Assembly: GCF_001298675.1 (NCBI RefSeq)
Contig: NZ_CYIG01000012.1
Coordinates: 59,222 to 123,221, forward strand
Length of the DNA stretch: 64,000 bases
Reading direction: 5' to 3'
Source: Paenacidovorax caeni
GTDB taxonomy: Bacteria > Pseudomonadota > Gammaproteobacteria > Burkholderiales > Burkholderiaceae_C
The notes under the pieces are model-generated. The model worked only from the letters and a program-made list of their open reading frames with translations. It had not been told where the DNA came from and did not search any database. This document shows positions 9,537 through 18,547 of this stretch, piece by piece. The translations under genes were made by a program, and so were the position numbers. The first letter of the stretch is position 1. Each line of letters starts with the position of its first letter.

Positions 9537-9573
9537 TCACCAGGCGAATTTTTCCGGACTGTGAGTTCATAGC

Positions 9574-10761
9574 ATGACTGTTCAAGACACCTTGCAGGCG
9601 GTACGCGCACACGAAGACGAATTCATCGCTTTGCGCCGTGATATCCATCAGCACCCCGAGCTGCCATTCGAAGAGCTGCGCACCAGTGATTTGGTGGCTG
9701 CGCGACTGCGGGACTGGGGTTACCACGTTGAGCGCGGCCTGGGCGGAACCGGTGTGGTCGGGCAACTCAAGCGTGGCGACGGCACGCGCACGCTGGGTCT
9801 GCGCGCGGACATGGACGCACTGCCGATCCAGGAAACCACGGGGCTGCAGTACGCAAGTCGCAACCAGGGCGTCATGCACGCCTGCGGCCACGACGGACAT
9901 ACGGCCATGCTGCTGGCGGCAGCAAAGGTGCTTGCAGAGCAGGGTGACTTCTCAGGGACACTCAACCTGATCTTCCAGCCCGCGGAGGAATACGGCACCA
10001 GCGACTGTGGCGCCGTACGCATGATGAACGACGGCCTGTTCGACAAATACCCATGTGACGCTATCTTCAGCATGCACAACATGCCCGGCTGGCCACAGGG
10101 GCACTTGATCTTTCGCGAAGGCCCAATGATGGCCTCCTCAGACAAGGTCTACATCACGCTGGTAGGCCACGGTGGTCACGGTGCTGTGCCGCACAAGACA
10201 GCCGATCCGGTGGTGGCGGCGGCCAGCCTGGTGATGGCGTTGCAGACCGTCGTCTCGCGCAACGTCGATCCACTGCAAACAGCGGTGGTGACCGTGGGGG
10301 TGCTGCAATCCGGGCGCGCCAATAACGTCATCCCCGACAGCGCATATCTTGAGCTGAGCGTGCGCGCGCTCGATTCTGAGGTGCGCAGCCTGCTGCAGCA
10401 GCGCATTACCGAAATCGCCCACGCACAGGCGCAGAGCTTTGGCGTCAAGGCCGAAATCGACTATCGGCGCGGCTACGCGGCACTGGTCAACAGCAAGGAC
10501 GAAACCGACTTCGCCCGCCAGATTGGCAGCGAATTGGTTGGTGCCGAGCGCGTTGTGCTGCAGGCCCCGCCACTCACCGGCAGCGAAGACTTCGCCTTCA
10601 TGCTGGAGAAGCGCCCCGGCTGCTACCTATTGATCGGAAACGGGGATGGCGACAAGCTGGGCGCCTGCATGGTGCACAACCCGGGTTACGACTTCAACGA
10701 CGCCAACCTGGCCATTGGCGCTGCATACTGGGTGCTGCTGGCGCGGCGTTACTTGGCCTGA
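9574..10761 (+). CDS. M20-family amidohydrolase (hippurate hydrolase / N-acyl amino acid hydrolase type)
   Basis: Members of this family cleave N-acyl groups from amino acids with a two-metal centre. The 395-residue protein has the expected length and ligands: MHACGHDGHTAMLL (C104, H106), FQPAEE (E138, E139), SMHNMPG (H168) and a C-terminal histidine in MVHNPGYDFND. LGLRADMDALPI is the family signature. It is followed after only 3 nt by a glutaminase gene, which suggests that glutamine is released from the acylated substrate. Hippurate or other aromatic N-acyl amino acids are alternatives. Confidence 0.93.
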   Translation: MTVQDTLQAVRAHEDEFIALRRDIHQHPELPFEELRTSDLVAARLRDWGYHVERGLGGTGVVGQLKRGDGTRTLGLRADMDALPIQETTGLQYASRNQGVMHACGHDGHTAMLLAAAKVLAEQGDFSGTLNLIFQPAEEYGTSDCGAVRMMNDGLFDKYPCDAIFSMHNMPGWPQGHLIFREGPMMASSDKVYITLVGHGGHGAVPHKTADPVVAAASLVMALQTVVSRNVDPLQTAVVTVGVLQSGRANNVIPDSAYLELSVRALDSEVRSLLQQRITEIAHAQAQSFGVKAEIDYRRGYAALVNSKDETDFARQIGSELVGAERVVLQAPPLTGSEDFAFMLEKRPGCYLLIGNGDGDKLGACMVHNPGYDFNDANLAIGAAYWVLLARRYLA

Positions 10762-10764
10762 ACG

Positions 10765-11691
10765 ATGGGCCACGCCGCTTTGGAAACGCTCCAGGGCTTT
10801 CTGGTAGGGCTCGACGCGCGCATGAAGCGCGCACACAAGCGCGGCCGGGTGGCGCACTACATTCCGCAACTGGCCAGCGTTGATGTGCATCAGTTCGGGA
10901 TCAGTGTGTGCCTGGCCAGCGGAGAGCGGCTGAGCGCGGGCGACGCTGCGACGCCGTTTTCGATCCAGAGCATCTCAAAGGTCTTCTCACTGGCGATCGC
11001 ATTGGGCCGTCACGGCGACCGGCTCTGGAAGCGGGTGGGCAAGGAACCATCTAACTACACCTTCAACTCGGTCATCGAGCTTGAGCAGGAAGGCGGCAAA
11101 CCGCGCAATCCTTTCGTCAATGCGGGCGCACTGGTCACCACCGACGCCATGCTCGATGCGCCTGACGCAGGCTGCGGACTCGACGCACTGATGGATTTCG
11201 TTCGCGCGGCGGCTGGAGATGACCGGATCTCGATTGATGAACAGGTTGCCGCCTCGGAATACCGGACGGCCTACCGCAACTTCTCTCTGGCGTACTTTCT
11301 ACGCTCGTGCGGCAATCTGCACATGGAATGCGAACGTCTGCTGCAGATTTACTGTCGCCAATGCGCGATCACGATGAACTGCGAGCAATTGGCCAGCGCC
11401 GGCCGGTTCCTGGCCGGCTTCGACTCCGCAGCCCACCTGCTGAACCCAGCTCAGGCACGCAGCATCAACGCCTTGATGTTGCTCGCGGGGCACTATGATG
11501 GTTCAGGCGACTTTGCCTATTCGGTCGGCTTCCCCGGCAAGAGTGGCGTCGGAGGCGGCATTCTGGCGGTCGTTCCGGGACATGCATCGATCGCGGTCTG
11601 GTCTCCTGGCCTGAATGCGTTTGGCAATTCACTGCTCGGCACGCGCGCGCTGCAGGAGTTATCGGAGTTCACCGGCTGGTCGGTGTTCTGA
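10765..11691 (+). CDS. glsA: Glutaminase (serine-dependent, GlsA type)
   Basis: Glutaminase converts glutamine to glutamate and ammonia. The 308-residue protein belongs to the beta-lactamase-like glutaminase family. The catalytic Ser-x-x-Lys is S69/K72 in FSIQSISKVFSL, and KPRNPFVNAGALVTTD, EYRTAYRNFSLAYFL, and FPGKSGVGGGILAVVPG are conserved blocks. It starts 3 nt after the amidohydrolase stop, so the two are translationally linked. Together with the hydrolase it would carry an N-acyl-glutamine to glutamate plus a free acid. Length is complete and no key residue is missing. Confidence 0.95.
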   Translation: MGHAALETLQGFLVGLDARMKRAHKRGRVAHYIPQLASVDVHQFGISVCLASGERLSAGDAATPFSIQSISKVFSLAIALGRHGDRLWKRVGKEPSNYTFNSVIELEQEGGKPRNPFVNAGALVTTDAMLDAPDAGCGLDALMDFVRAAAGDDRISIDEQVAASEYRTAYRNFSLAYFLRSCGNLHMECERLLQIYCRQCAITMNCEQLASAGRFLAGFDSAAHLLNPAQARSINALMLLAGHYDGSGDFAYSVGFPGKSGVGGGILAVVPGHASIAVWSPGLNAFGNSLLGTRALQELSEFTGWSVF

Positions 11692-11807
11692 TGTGTAGGC
11701 TTTATCGTTTGCCTCGACATGAACAGCCCCGGATTTCGAGGAGGCTGGTTGGTTTAAATTGAGGTCGGTGTGACTGCCTCGCTGGCGAGTTGCCGCCAGA
11801 CAGTTAA
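11692..11807. other. Spacer between glutaminase gene and IS copy 2
   Basis: These 116 bp hold no convincing gene or stem-loop. The inner flank of IS copy 2 is TTAA, which also fits a YTAR target but differs from the outer TTAG. Confidence 0.4.
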
Positions 11808-12120
11808 GGAAATCCTGCAAAACCTCCCCCTCTGTTTGGTGGGTGTCAGCAGGCCATGGCATCGTCTCACCGCATGAAGCAAAGCAGCCTTGATCTGAAC
11901 CTGAGCACCAAAAAAACCCGCAAGCAGCAGTTGCTGGCCCAGATGGAACGCGTGGTTCCCTGGGCTGCGTTGGTTGAACTGATTGCCCCGTATTACCCCG
12001 AAGGCAAGAACGCTCGCCCGCGCTTTGCACTGGAGACCATGCTGCGCATCCATTGCATACAGCAGTGGTTTAGCTTGTCGGCCATGTAGCACTTGCGCAG
12101 CCGAGTTGTTCAGGATGTCC
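11808..12120 (+). mobile_element. IS5-like remnant, copy 2 (313 bp)
   Basis: It has the same ends as copy 1 (GGAAATCCTGCAAAAC and GTTGTTCAGGATGTCC). It keeps the start of a transposase frame, 11874-12089, with KKTRKQQLLAQMERVVPWAALVELIAPYYPEG and LETMLRIHCIQQWFSLS, recognisable as the N-terminal part of an IS5-group transposase. After LSAM the frame ends, and the middle and C-terminal domains with the DDE residues are gone. Confidence 0.85.
11874..12089 (+). pseudogene. IS5-family transposase, N-terminal fragment
   Basis: The 71-residue reading frame begins MKQSSLDLNLSTKKTRKQQ and carries PWAALVELI and RFALETMLRIHCIQQWF, diagnostic for IS5-family transposases, which are normally over 300 residues. 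The frame stops shortly after; the catalytic DDE domain is deleted. It cannot be active. Confidence 0.85.
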
Positions 12121-12124
12121 TTAG
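12121..12124. repeat. Target-site duplication TTAG, right
   Basis: It matches 7013-7016 and abuts the outer end of IS copy 2. Confidence 0.75.
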
Positions 12125-12163
12125 CGCTTGCTGCACAAGGGTTTGAGCCCATTTTTACCCCAT
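12121..12163 (+). repeat. Right half of the interrupted dispersed palindrome
   Basis: TTAGCGCTTGCTGCACAAGG and then GTTTGAGCCCATTTTTA continue the element broken at 7016, including the usual final T run. Confidence 0.8.
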
Positions 12164-12184
12164 GCGCACGCTGTACTTTTTGCT

Positions 12185-12236
12185 TCTATATTCCAAAAAT
12201 AGATTAATTAAAAAAAATATATTCTTTTGAGTTTTA
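12185..12236 (+). promoter_or_regulatory. AT-rich promoter region of the sulfate transport operon
   Basis: About 50 bp rich in A and T stand out strongly against the surroundings just before cysP. Genes of this family are activated by CysB-type regulators at AT-rich sites; no exact operator can be named. Confidence 0.45.
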
Positions 12237-12288
12237 TGCGGCGCCCGGGAGAATGCCTGATCCTTACCAATCCCTGGGCGATACCTGC

Positions 12289-13290
12289 ATGAACTCCTCC
12301 CGACTCAAGACCCTGGTGGCCTCCCTGGCCCTGACGCTCGGCGGCGCGGCATTTGCGCAAAGCCAGCTGCTCAACGTCTCCTACGACGTAGCGCGCGAGT
12401 TCTACAAGGACTACAACGTCGCCTTCGCCGCGTACTACAAGAAGACCACCGGCAAGGACGTGAAGGTGGATCAGTCGCATGCCGGCTCCAGCGCCCAGGC
12501 GCGCGCCGTGAACGACGGACTGGACGCCGATGTGGTGACGTTCAACACCACGACCGACGTGGAATTCCTGGCCAACAACGGCGTGGTGGCCAAGGACTGG
12601 GCCAAGCGCTTCCCGCATGACGCATCGCCCACCACCTCGACCATGCTGTTCTTGGTGCGCAACGGCAATCCGAAGAACATCAAGGACTGGGACGACCTCA
12701 TCAAGCCGGGCGTGCAGGTGGTGGTGGTGAACCCCAAAACTGGCGGCAATGGCCGCTACGCTTACCTCGCCGCCTGGGGCGCCGTGCGCGAGAAGGGCGG
12801 CAGCGACGCGCAGGCGGCCGATTTCGTCGGCAAGTTCTACAAGAACGTGCCGGTGCTGGCCAAGGGCGGGCGCGACGCGACCAGCATCTTCTTGCAGCGC
12901 AACATCGGCGACGTGCTCATCACTTTCGAGTCGGAAGTGGTGTCGGTGGACCGCGAATTCGGCAAGGGCAAGGTCGATGCCGTGTACCCCTCGGTCAGCA
13001 TCACCGCCGAGAACCCCGTGGCCGTGGTCGAGCGCACCGTGGCCAAGAAGGGCACGGGGACGCTGGCCAAGGCGTACCTGGATTACCTGTATTCCGACGA
13101 GGCGCAGGAAATCGCGGCCAAGCACGCCATCCGCCCGCGCTCGGAGGCGGTGCTGAAGAAGCACGCCGACCAGTTCAAGCCGATCAAGCAGTTCACCGTG
13201 GCCAAGTACTTCGGTTCGCTGACCGAGGCGCAGAAGGTGCACTTCAACGACGGCGGCCAGTTCGACAAGCTCTACACGCCCGGCAAGTAA
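12289..13290 (+). CDS. cysP: Sulfate/thiosulfate ABC transporter substrate-binding protein
   Basis: This is the periplasmic receptor of the sulfate importer. The 333-residue precursor has a Sec signal peptide ending AAFA before [10 protein letters not shown]. The family motif [43 protein letters not shown] and [17 protein letters not shown] (anion-binding region) are all present. It could equally be named sbp, since CysP and Sbp are close paralogues. The ATG at 12289 gives a standard signal peptide; an upstream in-frame ATG at 12253 would add 12 non-signal residues. It leads the cysPTWA operon. Confidence 0.93.
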   Translation: MNSSRLKTLVASLALTLGGAAFAQSQLLNVSYDVAREFYKDYNVAFAAYYKKTTGKDVKVDQSHAGSSAQARAVNDGLDADVVTFNTTTDVEFLANNGVVAKDWAKRFPHDASPTTSTMLFLVRNGNPKNIKDWDDLIKPGVQVVVVNPKTGGNGRYAYLAAWGAVREKGGSDAQAADFVGKFYKNVPVLAKGGRDATSIFLQRNIGDVLITFESEVVSVDREFGKGKVDAVYPSVSITAENPVAVVERTVAKKGTGTLAKAYLDYLYSDEAQEIAAKHAIRPRSEAVLKKHADQFKPIKQFTVAKYFGSLTEAQKVHFNDGGQFDKLYTPGK

Positions 13291-13297
13291 GCACGCC

Positions 13298-14164
13298 ATG
13301 ACCACGCTAGCGCTGGGCACGGCCCCGCCCCCGAAGCGCGCGCCCAAGCGCGTGCTGCCCGGCTTCGGCCTGACGCTGGGCTATACGCTGTTTTACCTGA
13401 GCGTCATTGTGCTGGTGCCGCTGTCGGCGTTGGTGTTCAAGACCTTTTCCCTCACCTGGGAGCAGTTCTGGGCCGCCATCAGCGCGCCGCGTGTGCTCGC
13501 CTCGTACCGGCTCACGTTCGGCGCGTCGTTCATCGCCGCCTGCGTCAACCTGGTGTTCGGCCTGCTCATCGCCTGGGTGCTGGTGCGCTACCAGTTCCCG
13601 GGCAAGAAGCTGGTCGATGCACTGGTGGACCTGCCTTTCGCTTTGCCCACCGCCGTGGCCGGCATTTCGCTCACCGCGCTGCTGGCAGGCAATGGCTGGA
13701 TCGGCCAGTACCTGGAGCCGCTGGGCATTCAGCTGGCGTTCAACCCCAACGGCATCGTGATTGCGCTGATCTTCATTGGCCTGCCGTTCGTGGTGCGGAC
13801 CGTGCAGCCCGTGCTGGAAGACACAGAGAAAGAGCTGGAGGAGGCCGCCACCAGCCTGGGGGCCACGCGCTGGCAAATCTTCACCCAGGTGATCCTGCCG
13901 TCAATCACGCCTGCGCTGCTCACCGGCTTCGCCATGGCCTTCGCGCGCGCCGTGGGGGAGTACGGCTCGGTCATCTTCATCGCAGGCAACATGCCCATGG
14001 TGTCTGAAATCACGCCGCTCATCATCATCGGCAAGCTGGAGCAGTACGACTATGCCGGCGCCACCGCCGTGGCCGTGGTGATGTTGGTCATCTCCTTCGT
14101 CATGCTGCTGGTCATCAATGCGCTGCAAGCATGGCAGCGCCGCCACGCGGGGATGCCGGCATGA
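13298..14164 (+). CDS. cysT: Sulfate ABC transporter permease CysT
   Basis: One of the two membrane subunits of the sulfate importer. The 288-residue protein has about six helices, the [15 protein letters not shown] segment, and the coupling loop [21 protein letters not shown]. The stop overlaps the start of cysW by 4 nt (ATGA), showing translational coupling. Length and order match the family. Confidence 0.95.
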   Translation: MTTLALGTAPPPKRAPKRVLPGFGLTLGYTLFYLSVIVLVPLSALVFKTFSLTWEQFWAAISAPRVLASYRLTFGASFIAACVNLVFGLLIAWVLVRYQFPGKKLVDALVDLPFALPTAVAGISLTALLAGNGWIGQYLEPLGIQLAFNPNGIVIALIFIGLPFVVRTVQPVLEDTEKELEEAATSLGATRWQIFTQVILPSITPALLTGFAMAFARAVGEYGSVIFIAGNMPMVSEITPLIIIGKLEQYDYAGATAVAVVMLVISFVMLLVINALQAWQRRHAGMPA

Positions 14165-15108
14165 GCCACGTCGACACTGCAAGCGCGTTGCCCACGGGCA
14201 CGCCCGCCGCCGCCACTGGCGGGCACACGCCGCCACGCCGCCGCGCCAAGGCCGGTACGACCGAGGCGCGCTGGGTCCAGTGGCTGCTCATCGGTGTGGC
14301 CCTGGTGTTCCTACTGCTGTTCCTGGTGCTGCCGCTCGCGGCGGTGTTCACCGAGGCGCTGCGCAAGGGGCTGGATGCCTATCTGGCCGGGCTGCGCGAG
14401 CCCGACGCCTGGTCGGCCATCCGGCTCACGCTGATCACCGCCGTGATCGCCGTGCCGCTGAACCTGGTGTTTGGCGTCGCAGCGGCCTGGGCCATTGCCA
14501 AGTACGAGTTCAAGGGCAAGGCGCTGCTGACCACGCTGATTGACCTGCCGTTCTCCATTTCCCCCGTGGTGGCGGGCCTGATGTATGTGCTGGTGTTTGG
14601 TGCCAACGGCTGGTTTGGCCCCTGGCTCGCGGCGCACGACATCAAGATCATCTTTGCCGTGCCGGGCATCGTGCTGGCCACCGTGTTCGTCACCTTTCCG
14701 TTCATTGCGCGCGAGCTGATCCCGCTGATGCAGGCGCAGGGCAACGACGAGGAGCAGGCGGCGGTGGTGCTGGGCGCCAGCGGCTGGCAGACCTTCTGGC
14801 ATGTCACGCTGCCCAACATCAAGTGGGGCCTGCTGTACGGCGTGATCCTGTGCAACGCCCGCGCCATGGGCGAATTCGGCGCCGTGTCGGTGGTGTCGGG
14901 CCACATTCGCGGGCAGACCAACACCATTCCGCTGCACGTGGAGATTCTCTACAACGAGTACCAGTCGGTGGCGGCCTTCGCCGCCGCCTCGCTGCTGGCG
15001 CTGCTGGCGCTGGTCACGCTGCTCATCAAGACGGTGGCCGAGTGGAAGAGCGAGCAAGAGTTAAAGGCTGCCGCCGCGCTGCCGCCTGAACGCCCAAATA
15101 CACCATGA
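14161..15108 (+). CDS. cysW: Sulfate ABC transporter permease CysW
   Basis: Second membrane subunit of the sulfate importer, 315 residues. A proline- and alanine-rich N-terminal tail of about 40 residues precedes the first helix. [20 protein letters not shown] and the coupling loop [22 protein letters not shown] are typical of CysW. The ATG at 14161 is inside the cysT stop; an in-frame ATG at 14131 would lie within cysT and is less likely. Confidence 0.95.
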   Translation: MSHVDTASALPTGTPAAATGGHTPPRRRAKAGTTEARWVQWLLIGVALVFLLLFLVLPLAAVFTEALRKGLDAYLAGLREPDAWSAIRLTLITAVIAVPLNLVFGVAAAWAIAKYEFKGKALLTTLIDLPFSISPVVAGLMYVLVFGANGWFGPWLAAHDIKIIFAVPGIVLATVFVTFPFIARELIPLMQAQGNDEEQAAVVLGASGWQTFWHVTLPNIKWGLLYGVILCNARAMGEFGAVSVVSGHIRGQTNTIPLHVEILYNEYQSVAAFAAASLLALLALVTLLIKTVAEWKSEQELKAAAALPPERPNTP

Positions 15109-15152
15109 AAATGGCCCCTAGGGCTTATGGATAAAGCGCTGAAAGCTATTAA
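15109..15152 (-). repeat. Dispersed AGCGCT palindrome, copy 4 (minus orientation)
   Basis: Read on the minus strand it runs AATAGCTTTCAGCGCTTTA, a short loop, then a decayed arm and GGGGCCATTTT. It fills the gap between cysW and cysA. Confidence 0.65.
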
Positions 15153-15155
15153 TTT

Positions 15156-16268
15156 ATGAGTATCGAAATTCGCAACGTCAGCAAGCAGTTCGGCGACTTC
15201 CAGGCGCTGAAGGACGTCAGCCTGAACATCGACTCGGGCGAACTCATCGCGCTGCTCGGCCCCTCGGGCTGCGGCAAGACCACGCTGCTGCGCATCATTG
15301 CCGGGCTGGAAACGCCCGACACCGGCACCATCCACTTCAGCGGCGAAGACACCACCGACGTGCACGTGCGCGAGCGCGGCGTGGGCTTCGTATTCCAGCA
15401 CTACGCGCTGTTCCGCCACATGACGGTGTTCGACAACGTGGCCTTCGGCCTGCGCATGAAGCCGCGCAAGGAGCGGCCTAGCGAAGCGCAGATCAAGGAG
15501 AAGGTGATGAGCTTGCTGCAGCTTGTGCAGCTCGACTGGATCGCTGATCGCTACCCCTCGCAGCTCTCGGGCGGGCAGCGCCAGCGCATCGCCCTGGCGC
15601 GCGCGCTGGCGGTGGAGCCCAAGGTGCTGTTGCTTGACGAGCCCTTCGGCGCGCTCGACGCCAAGGTGCGCAAGGAACTGCGGCGCTGGCTGCGCCGCCT
15701 GCACGACGAGCTGCATGTCACCAGCATCTTCGTCACGCACGACCAGGAAGAGGCGCTGGAGGTGGCCGACCGCGTGGTCGTCATCAACAAGGGCCGCATC
15801 GAGCAGGAGGGCACGCCCCAGCAGGTGTGGGACAACCCGGCCAGCCCGTTCGTTTACGGCTTCCTGGGCGACGTGAATCTGTTCCATGGCCGCGCCCACG
15901 AGGGCACGGTGCACGTGCAGGGCGGCATGGCCATCGACTCGCCCGAGCATGCCGGCGCACAGAACGCCAGCGCCCTGGCCTACGTGCGTCCGCACGACCT
16001 GGACGTGCAGCGCCACCAGCCTGGGCAGGCGCTGGGGCAGGGCATCGTGGCGCGGCTGGAGCGCGCCATCGTCGTCGGCCCCATCGCGCGGCTGGAACTT
16101 CTGGCCACCGAGGGCCCCAAAGCAACGGACAATGCAAGCCCGCAGACCCTGATCGAAGCGCAAATCGCTGCGCAGCAGTTCAAGGAGATGGGCTTGCAGG
16201 AGGGGGAAACCGTCGTGGTCACGCCGCGCCGGGCCCGTGTTTTTCTGGACGAGGCCGCCGGTATCTGA
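15156..16268 (+). CDS. cysA: Sulfate/thiosulfate ABC transporter ATP-binding protein
   Basis: ATPase of the sulfate importer. The 370-residue protein has Walker [10 protein letters not shown] (residues 35-43), signature LSGGQRQR, Walker B VLLLDEP, D-loop GALDAK and a C-terminal TOBE-like regulatory domain (about 240-360). The start [20 protein letters not shown] is the usual CysA N-terminus. A copy of the dispersed palindrome lies between cysW and this gene, so the last gene may be expressed at a different level. Confidence 0.96.
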   Translation: MSIEIRNVSKQFGDFQALKDVSLNIDSGELIALLGPSGCGKTTLLRIIAGLETPDTGTIHFSGEDTTDVHVRERGVGFVFQHYALFRHMTVFDNVAFGLRMKPRKERPSEAQIKEKVMSLLQLVQLDWIADRYPSQLSGGQRQRIALARALAVEPKVLLLDEPFGALDAKVRKELRRWLRRLHDELHVTSIFVTHDQEEALEVADRVVVINKGRIEQEGTPQQVWDNPASPFVYGFLGDVNLFHGRAHEGTVHVQGGMAIDSPEHAGAQNASALAYVRPHDLDVQRHQPGQALGQGIVARLERAIVVGPIARLELLATEGPKATDNASPQTLIEAQIAAQQFKEMGLQEGETVVVTPRRARVFLDEAAGI

Positions 16269-16310
16269 CCCACCGCACGGCCCGCCCGGTGCCTTGAAGG
16301 AATCAATACC

Positions 16311-16811
16311 GTGTTGAGTTTGTTGGACAAATGCCCGCGCCGCCTGTTGGCGCTCATCAGCGCGGCCTGCGTGGGCCTGTTGGCTTTCGGCATGTACCTG
16401 CAGTATGGCGTGGGCCTGGAGCCTTGCCCCATGTGCATCGTGCAACGCTACGCGCTGATTGCCGTGGCTATCTTCACCGGCCTGGCCAGCGCCCGGGCCG
16501 GCACGGGCTGGCGGGTTTCCTGGAGCGTGCTGGCGCTGGCGTTTGCCGGGTTCGGCGCTTTCACCGCCGCGCGCCAGAGCTGGCTGCAGTGGTTTCCGCC
16601 CGAGTTCGCCACCTGCGGGCGCGACTTCTACGGCATGATCGAAAGCTACTCGCTGAGCCGCGCCATTCCTATGATCTTCCGTGGCTCTGGTGACTGCACG
16701 GCGGTGGACTGGACCTTCCTCGGCGGGTCGATTGCCAACTGGTCCTTCGTCTGCTTCGTGCTCATCGGCGTGGTGCTGCTGGCCTTGCTGGCACGCAGCC
16801 GCAAGGCCTGA
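16311..16811 (+). CDS. dsbB: Disulfide bond formation protein B
   Basis: DsbB re-oxidises the periplasmic thiol oxidase DsbA and passes electrons to quinone. The 166-residue protein has four membrane helices and the two redox pairs: C39-P-M-C42 in the first periplasmic loop and C102/C129 in the second. The start is GTG at 16311, with AAGGA about 10 nt upstream; a later ATG would cut into the first helix. It follows cysA by 42 nt. Confidence 0.94.
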   Translation: MLSLLDKCPRRLLALISAACVGLLAFGMYLQYGVGLEPCPMCIVQRYALIAVAIFTGLASARAGTGWRVSWSVLALAFAGFGAFTAARQSWLQWFPPEFATCGRDFYGMIESYSLSRAIPMIFRGSGDCTAVDWTFLGGSIANWSFVCFVLIGVVLLALLARSRKA

Positions 16812-16830
16812 CGCGGCCCACCCCGCCAGG

Positions 16831-16866
16831 GCCTCCGGCATGCCGGGGGCCTTTTGCTTTTTCCCC
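16831..16866 (+). terminator. Intrinsic terminator after dsbB
   Basis: GGCCTCCGGC and GCCGGGGGCC pair around a 2-nt loop, with one G-T pair, followed by TTTTGCTTTTT. Confidence 0.8.
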
Positions 16867-16904
16867 TACCATGGCAGGCTGCATTCCCAGGGGAGGGGAG
16901 CGCC

Positions 16905-18545
16905 ATGGATTCGACACAACACCTGCTGGAGCGGCTGGAGCAACTGCACCGCATTGGCGCAGCGCTGTCGCGCGAGCGTGACATCCACCACCTGCTCGAA
17001 AGCATCCTGGAGGCCGCCAAGCGGCTGCTGGGGGCCGACGGTGGCACGCTGTACCGCGTGACCGAGGATGGCGAGGCGCTGCGCTTCGCCATCGTGCGCA
17101 CCGACTCGCTGGGCCTGCGCCTGGGCGGCGTATCGGAAGAGTCGCCGCAGTTTCCCGACCTGCCGCTGCGCCTGCCCAGTGGCGCCCTGAACGACAGCCT
17201 GGTGGCCGTGCACGCGGCGGTGCACGACCGCACCATCAATATCGCTGACGCCTATTGCCAGCAGCATTTCGACTTTTCCGGCACACGCGCTTTCGACGCG
17301 CGTACCGGCTACCGCTCGCAGTCGTTCCTGACGGTGCCGATGAAAAACCATGAAAACGAGCTCATCGGCGTGCTGCAGCTGATCAATGCCATCGACCCGG
17401 CTACGGGCCAGGTGCGCGCCTTCACGGCGCAGGACCAGCGCCTGGCCGAGTCGCTGGCCTCGCAGGCCGCGATTGCGCTGAGCAACCGCCAGCTCATCAC
17501 GCAGCTCGAAACCTTGTTCGAGTCCTTCGTCCAGCTCATCAATCTGGCCATTGACGAAAAATCGCCCTACACCGGCGGGCACTGCCAGCGCGTGCCGGCG
17601 CTGACCATGCTGCTGGCCGAGGCCGCCCATGCCACCACCGAGGGGCCGCTGGCGGAATTCGCCATGAGCGAGCGCGACCGCTATGAACTGAAAATGGCCG
17701 GCTTGCTGCACGACTGCGGCAAGATCACCACGCCGGTCCATGTGGTGGACAAGGCCACCAAGCTGCAGACGCTGTACGACCGCATCGGCCTCGTCGATAC
17801 GCGCTTTGAAGTGCTCAAACGCGACGCGCGCATCGACATGCTGCGCCGCCAGCTGGCGCTGCGCCCCGTGGCCGATGCGCACGCCGAAGCGCAGCTACAG
17901 GCCACGCTGGGGCGGCAGCTGCAGGCGTTGGATGAGGAGCGCGACTTCCTGCGCCACTGCAACCACGGCGTGGAAGCCATGCCCGAGGCCGACCAGCAGC
18001 GCGTGCGTGCCATTGGGCAGGGGCGGCGGTGGCGCAATCCCGACGGGGTGACCACCGCGCTGCTCACTGCCGAGGAGCTGCAGAACCTGACCATTCGCTC
18101 GGGCACGCTGACCCAGGCGGAGCGCGACGTGATCAACCACCACATCGTCTCCACCATCAATATGCTGGAGAGCCTGCCCTGGCCACGCCACCTGCGTAAC
18201 GTGCCCGAGTACGCGGGCGGGCACCACGAGCGTATGGACGGCCGGGGCTACCCGCGCGGCCTGACGCGCGAGCAAATGTCGTGGCAGGCGCGCATGCTAG
18301 GCGTTGCCGACATCTTCGAGGCCCTGACCGCCGCCGACCGGCCGTACAAGCAAGGCATGAAGCTGTCGCAGGCGCTGGCCATCATGCGCCGCATGGCCGA
18401 TGGCGGCCATATCGACCCCGATCTGTTCGCCGTGTTCCTGCGCCAGCAGGTGTACCTGCGCTATGCCGAGCGTTTTCTCGATCCTGGCCAGATCGACGCG
18501 GTGGACGTGCAGCGGCTGCTGCGCGCCGATATGCCGCTGGATTGA
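16905..18545 (+). CDS. GAF domain / HD-GYP cyclic-di-GMP phosphodiesterase
   Basis: A 546-residue cytoplasmic signalling protein with an N-terminal GAF sensor (about residues 20-195) and a C-terminal HD-GYP domain. The catalytic HD is H269-D270 in LLHDCGKITTP, with GHCQRVPAL upstream and the GYP signature HHERMDGRGYPRGL at 440-453, then VADIFEALTAADRPYK. All residues expected for metal-dependent c-di-GMP hydrolysis are present. The ATG at 16905 has GGGAGGGGAG before it. The stop is 2 nt before the beta-lactamase start. A larger membrane-bound paralogue lies at 48537. Confidence 0.92.
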   Translation: MDSTQHLLERLEQLHRIGAALSRERDIHHLLESILEAAKRLLGADGGTLYRVTEDGEALRFAIVRTDSLGLRLGGVSEESPQFPDLPLRLPSGALNDSLVAVHAAVHDRTINIADAYCQQHFDFSGTRAFDARTGYRSQSFLTVPMKNHENELIGVLQLINAIDPATGQVRAFTAQDQRLAESLASQAAIALSNRQLITQLETLFESFVQLINLAIDEKSPYTGGHCQRVPALTMLLAEAAHATTEGPLAEFAMSERDRYELKMAGLLHDCGKITTPVHVVDKATKLQTLYDRIGLVDTRFEVLKRDARIDMLRRQLALRPVADAHAEAQLQATLGRQLQALDEERDFLRHCNHGVEAMPEADQQRVRAIGQGRRWRNPDGVTTALLTAEELQNLTIRSGTLTQAERDVINHHIVSTINMLESLPWPRHLRNVPEYAGGHHERMDGRGYPRGLTREQMSWQARMLGVADIFEALTAADRPYKQGMKLSQALAIMRRMADGGHIDPDLFAVFLRQQVYLRYAERFLDPGQIDAVDVQRLLRADMPLD

Positions 18546-18547
18546 CG

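Larger units (their letters stand above)
7017..12120. mobile_element. 5.1-kb composite-transposon-like insertion
   Basis: Two related IS5-like remnants in the same orientation (7017-7156 and 11808-12120) enclose a LysR regulator, an MHS transporter, an M20 amidohydrolase and a glutaminase. The whole block is flanked by TTAG, and removing the block plus one TTAG rebuilds a dispersed palindrome between the HDOD gene and cysP. That gives direct evidence for both borders. Neither IS copy has an intact transposase, so it is not now self-mobile. Confidence 0.85.

Noticed and set aside
16905..16920. Earlier starts for the HD-GYP, acyl-CoA synthetase and DUF1631 genes (16854, 26778, 35768)
   Set aside because: They are non-ATG or lie in the preceding terminator region without ribosome sites; the chosen ATGs match family N-termini better.
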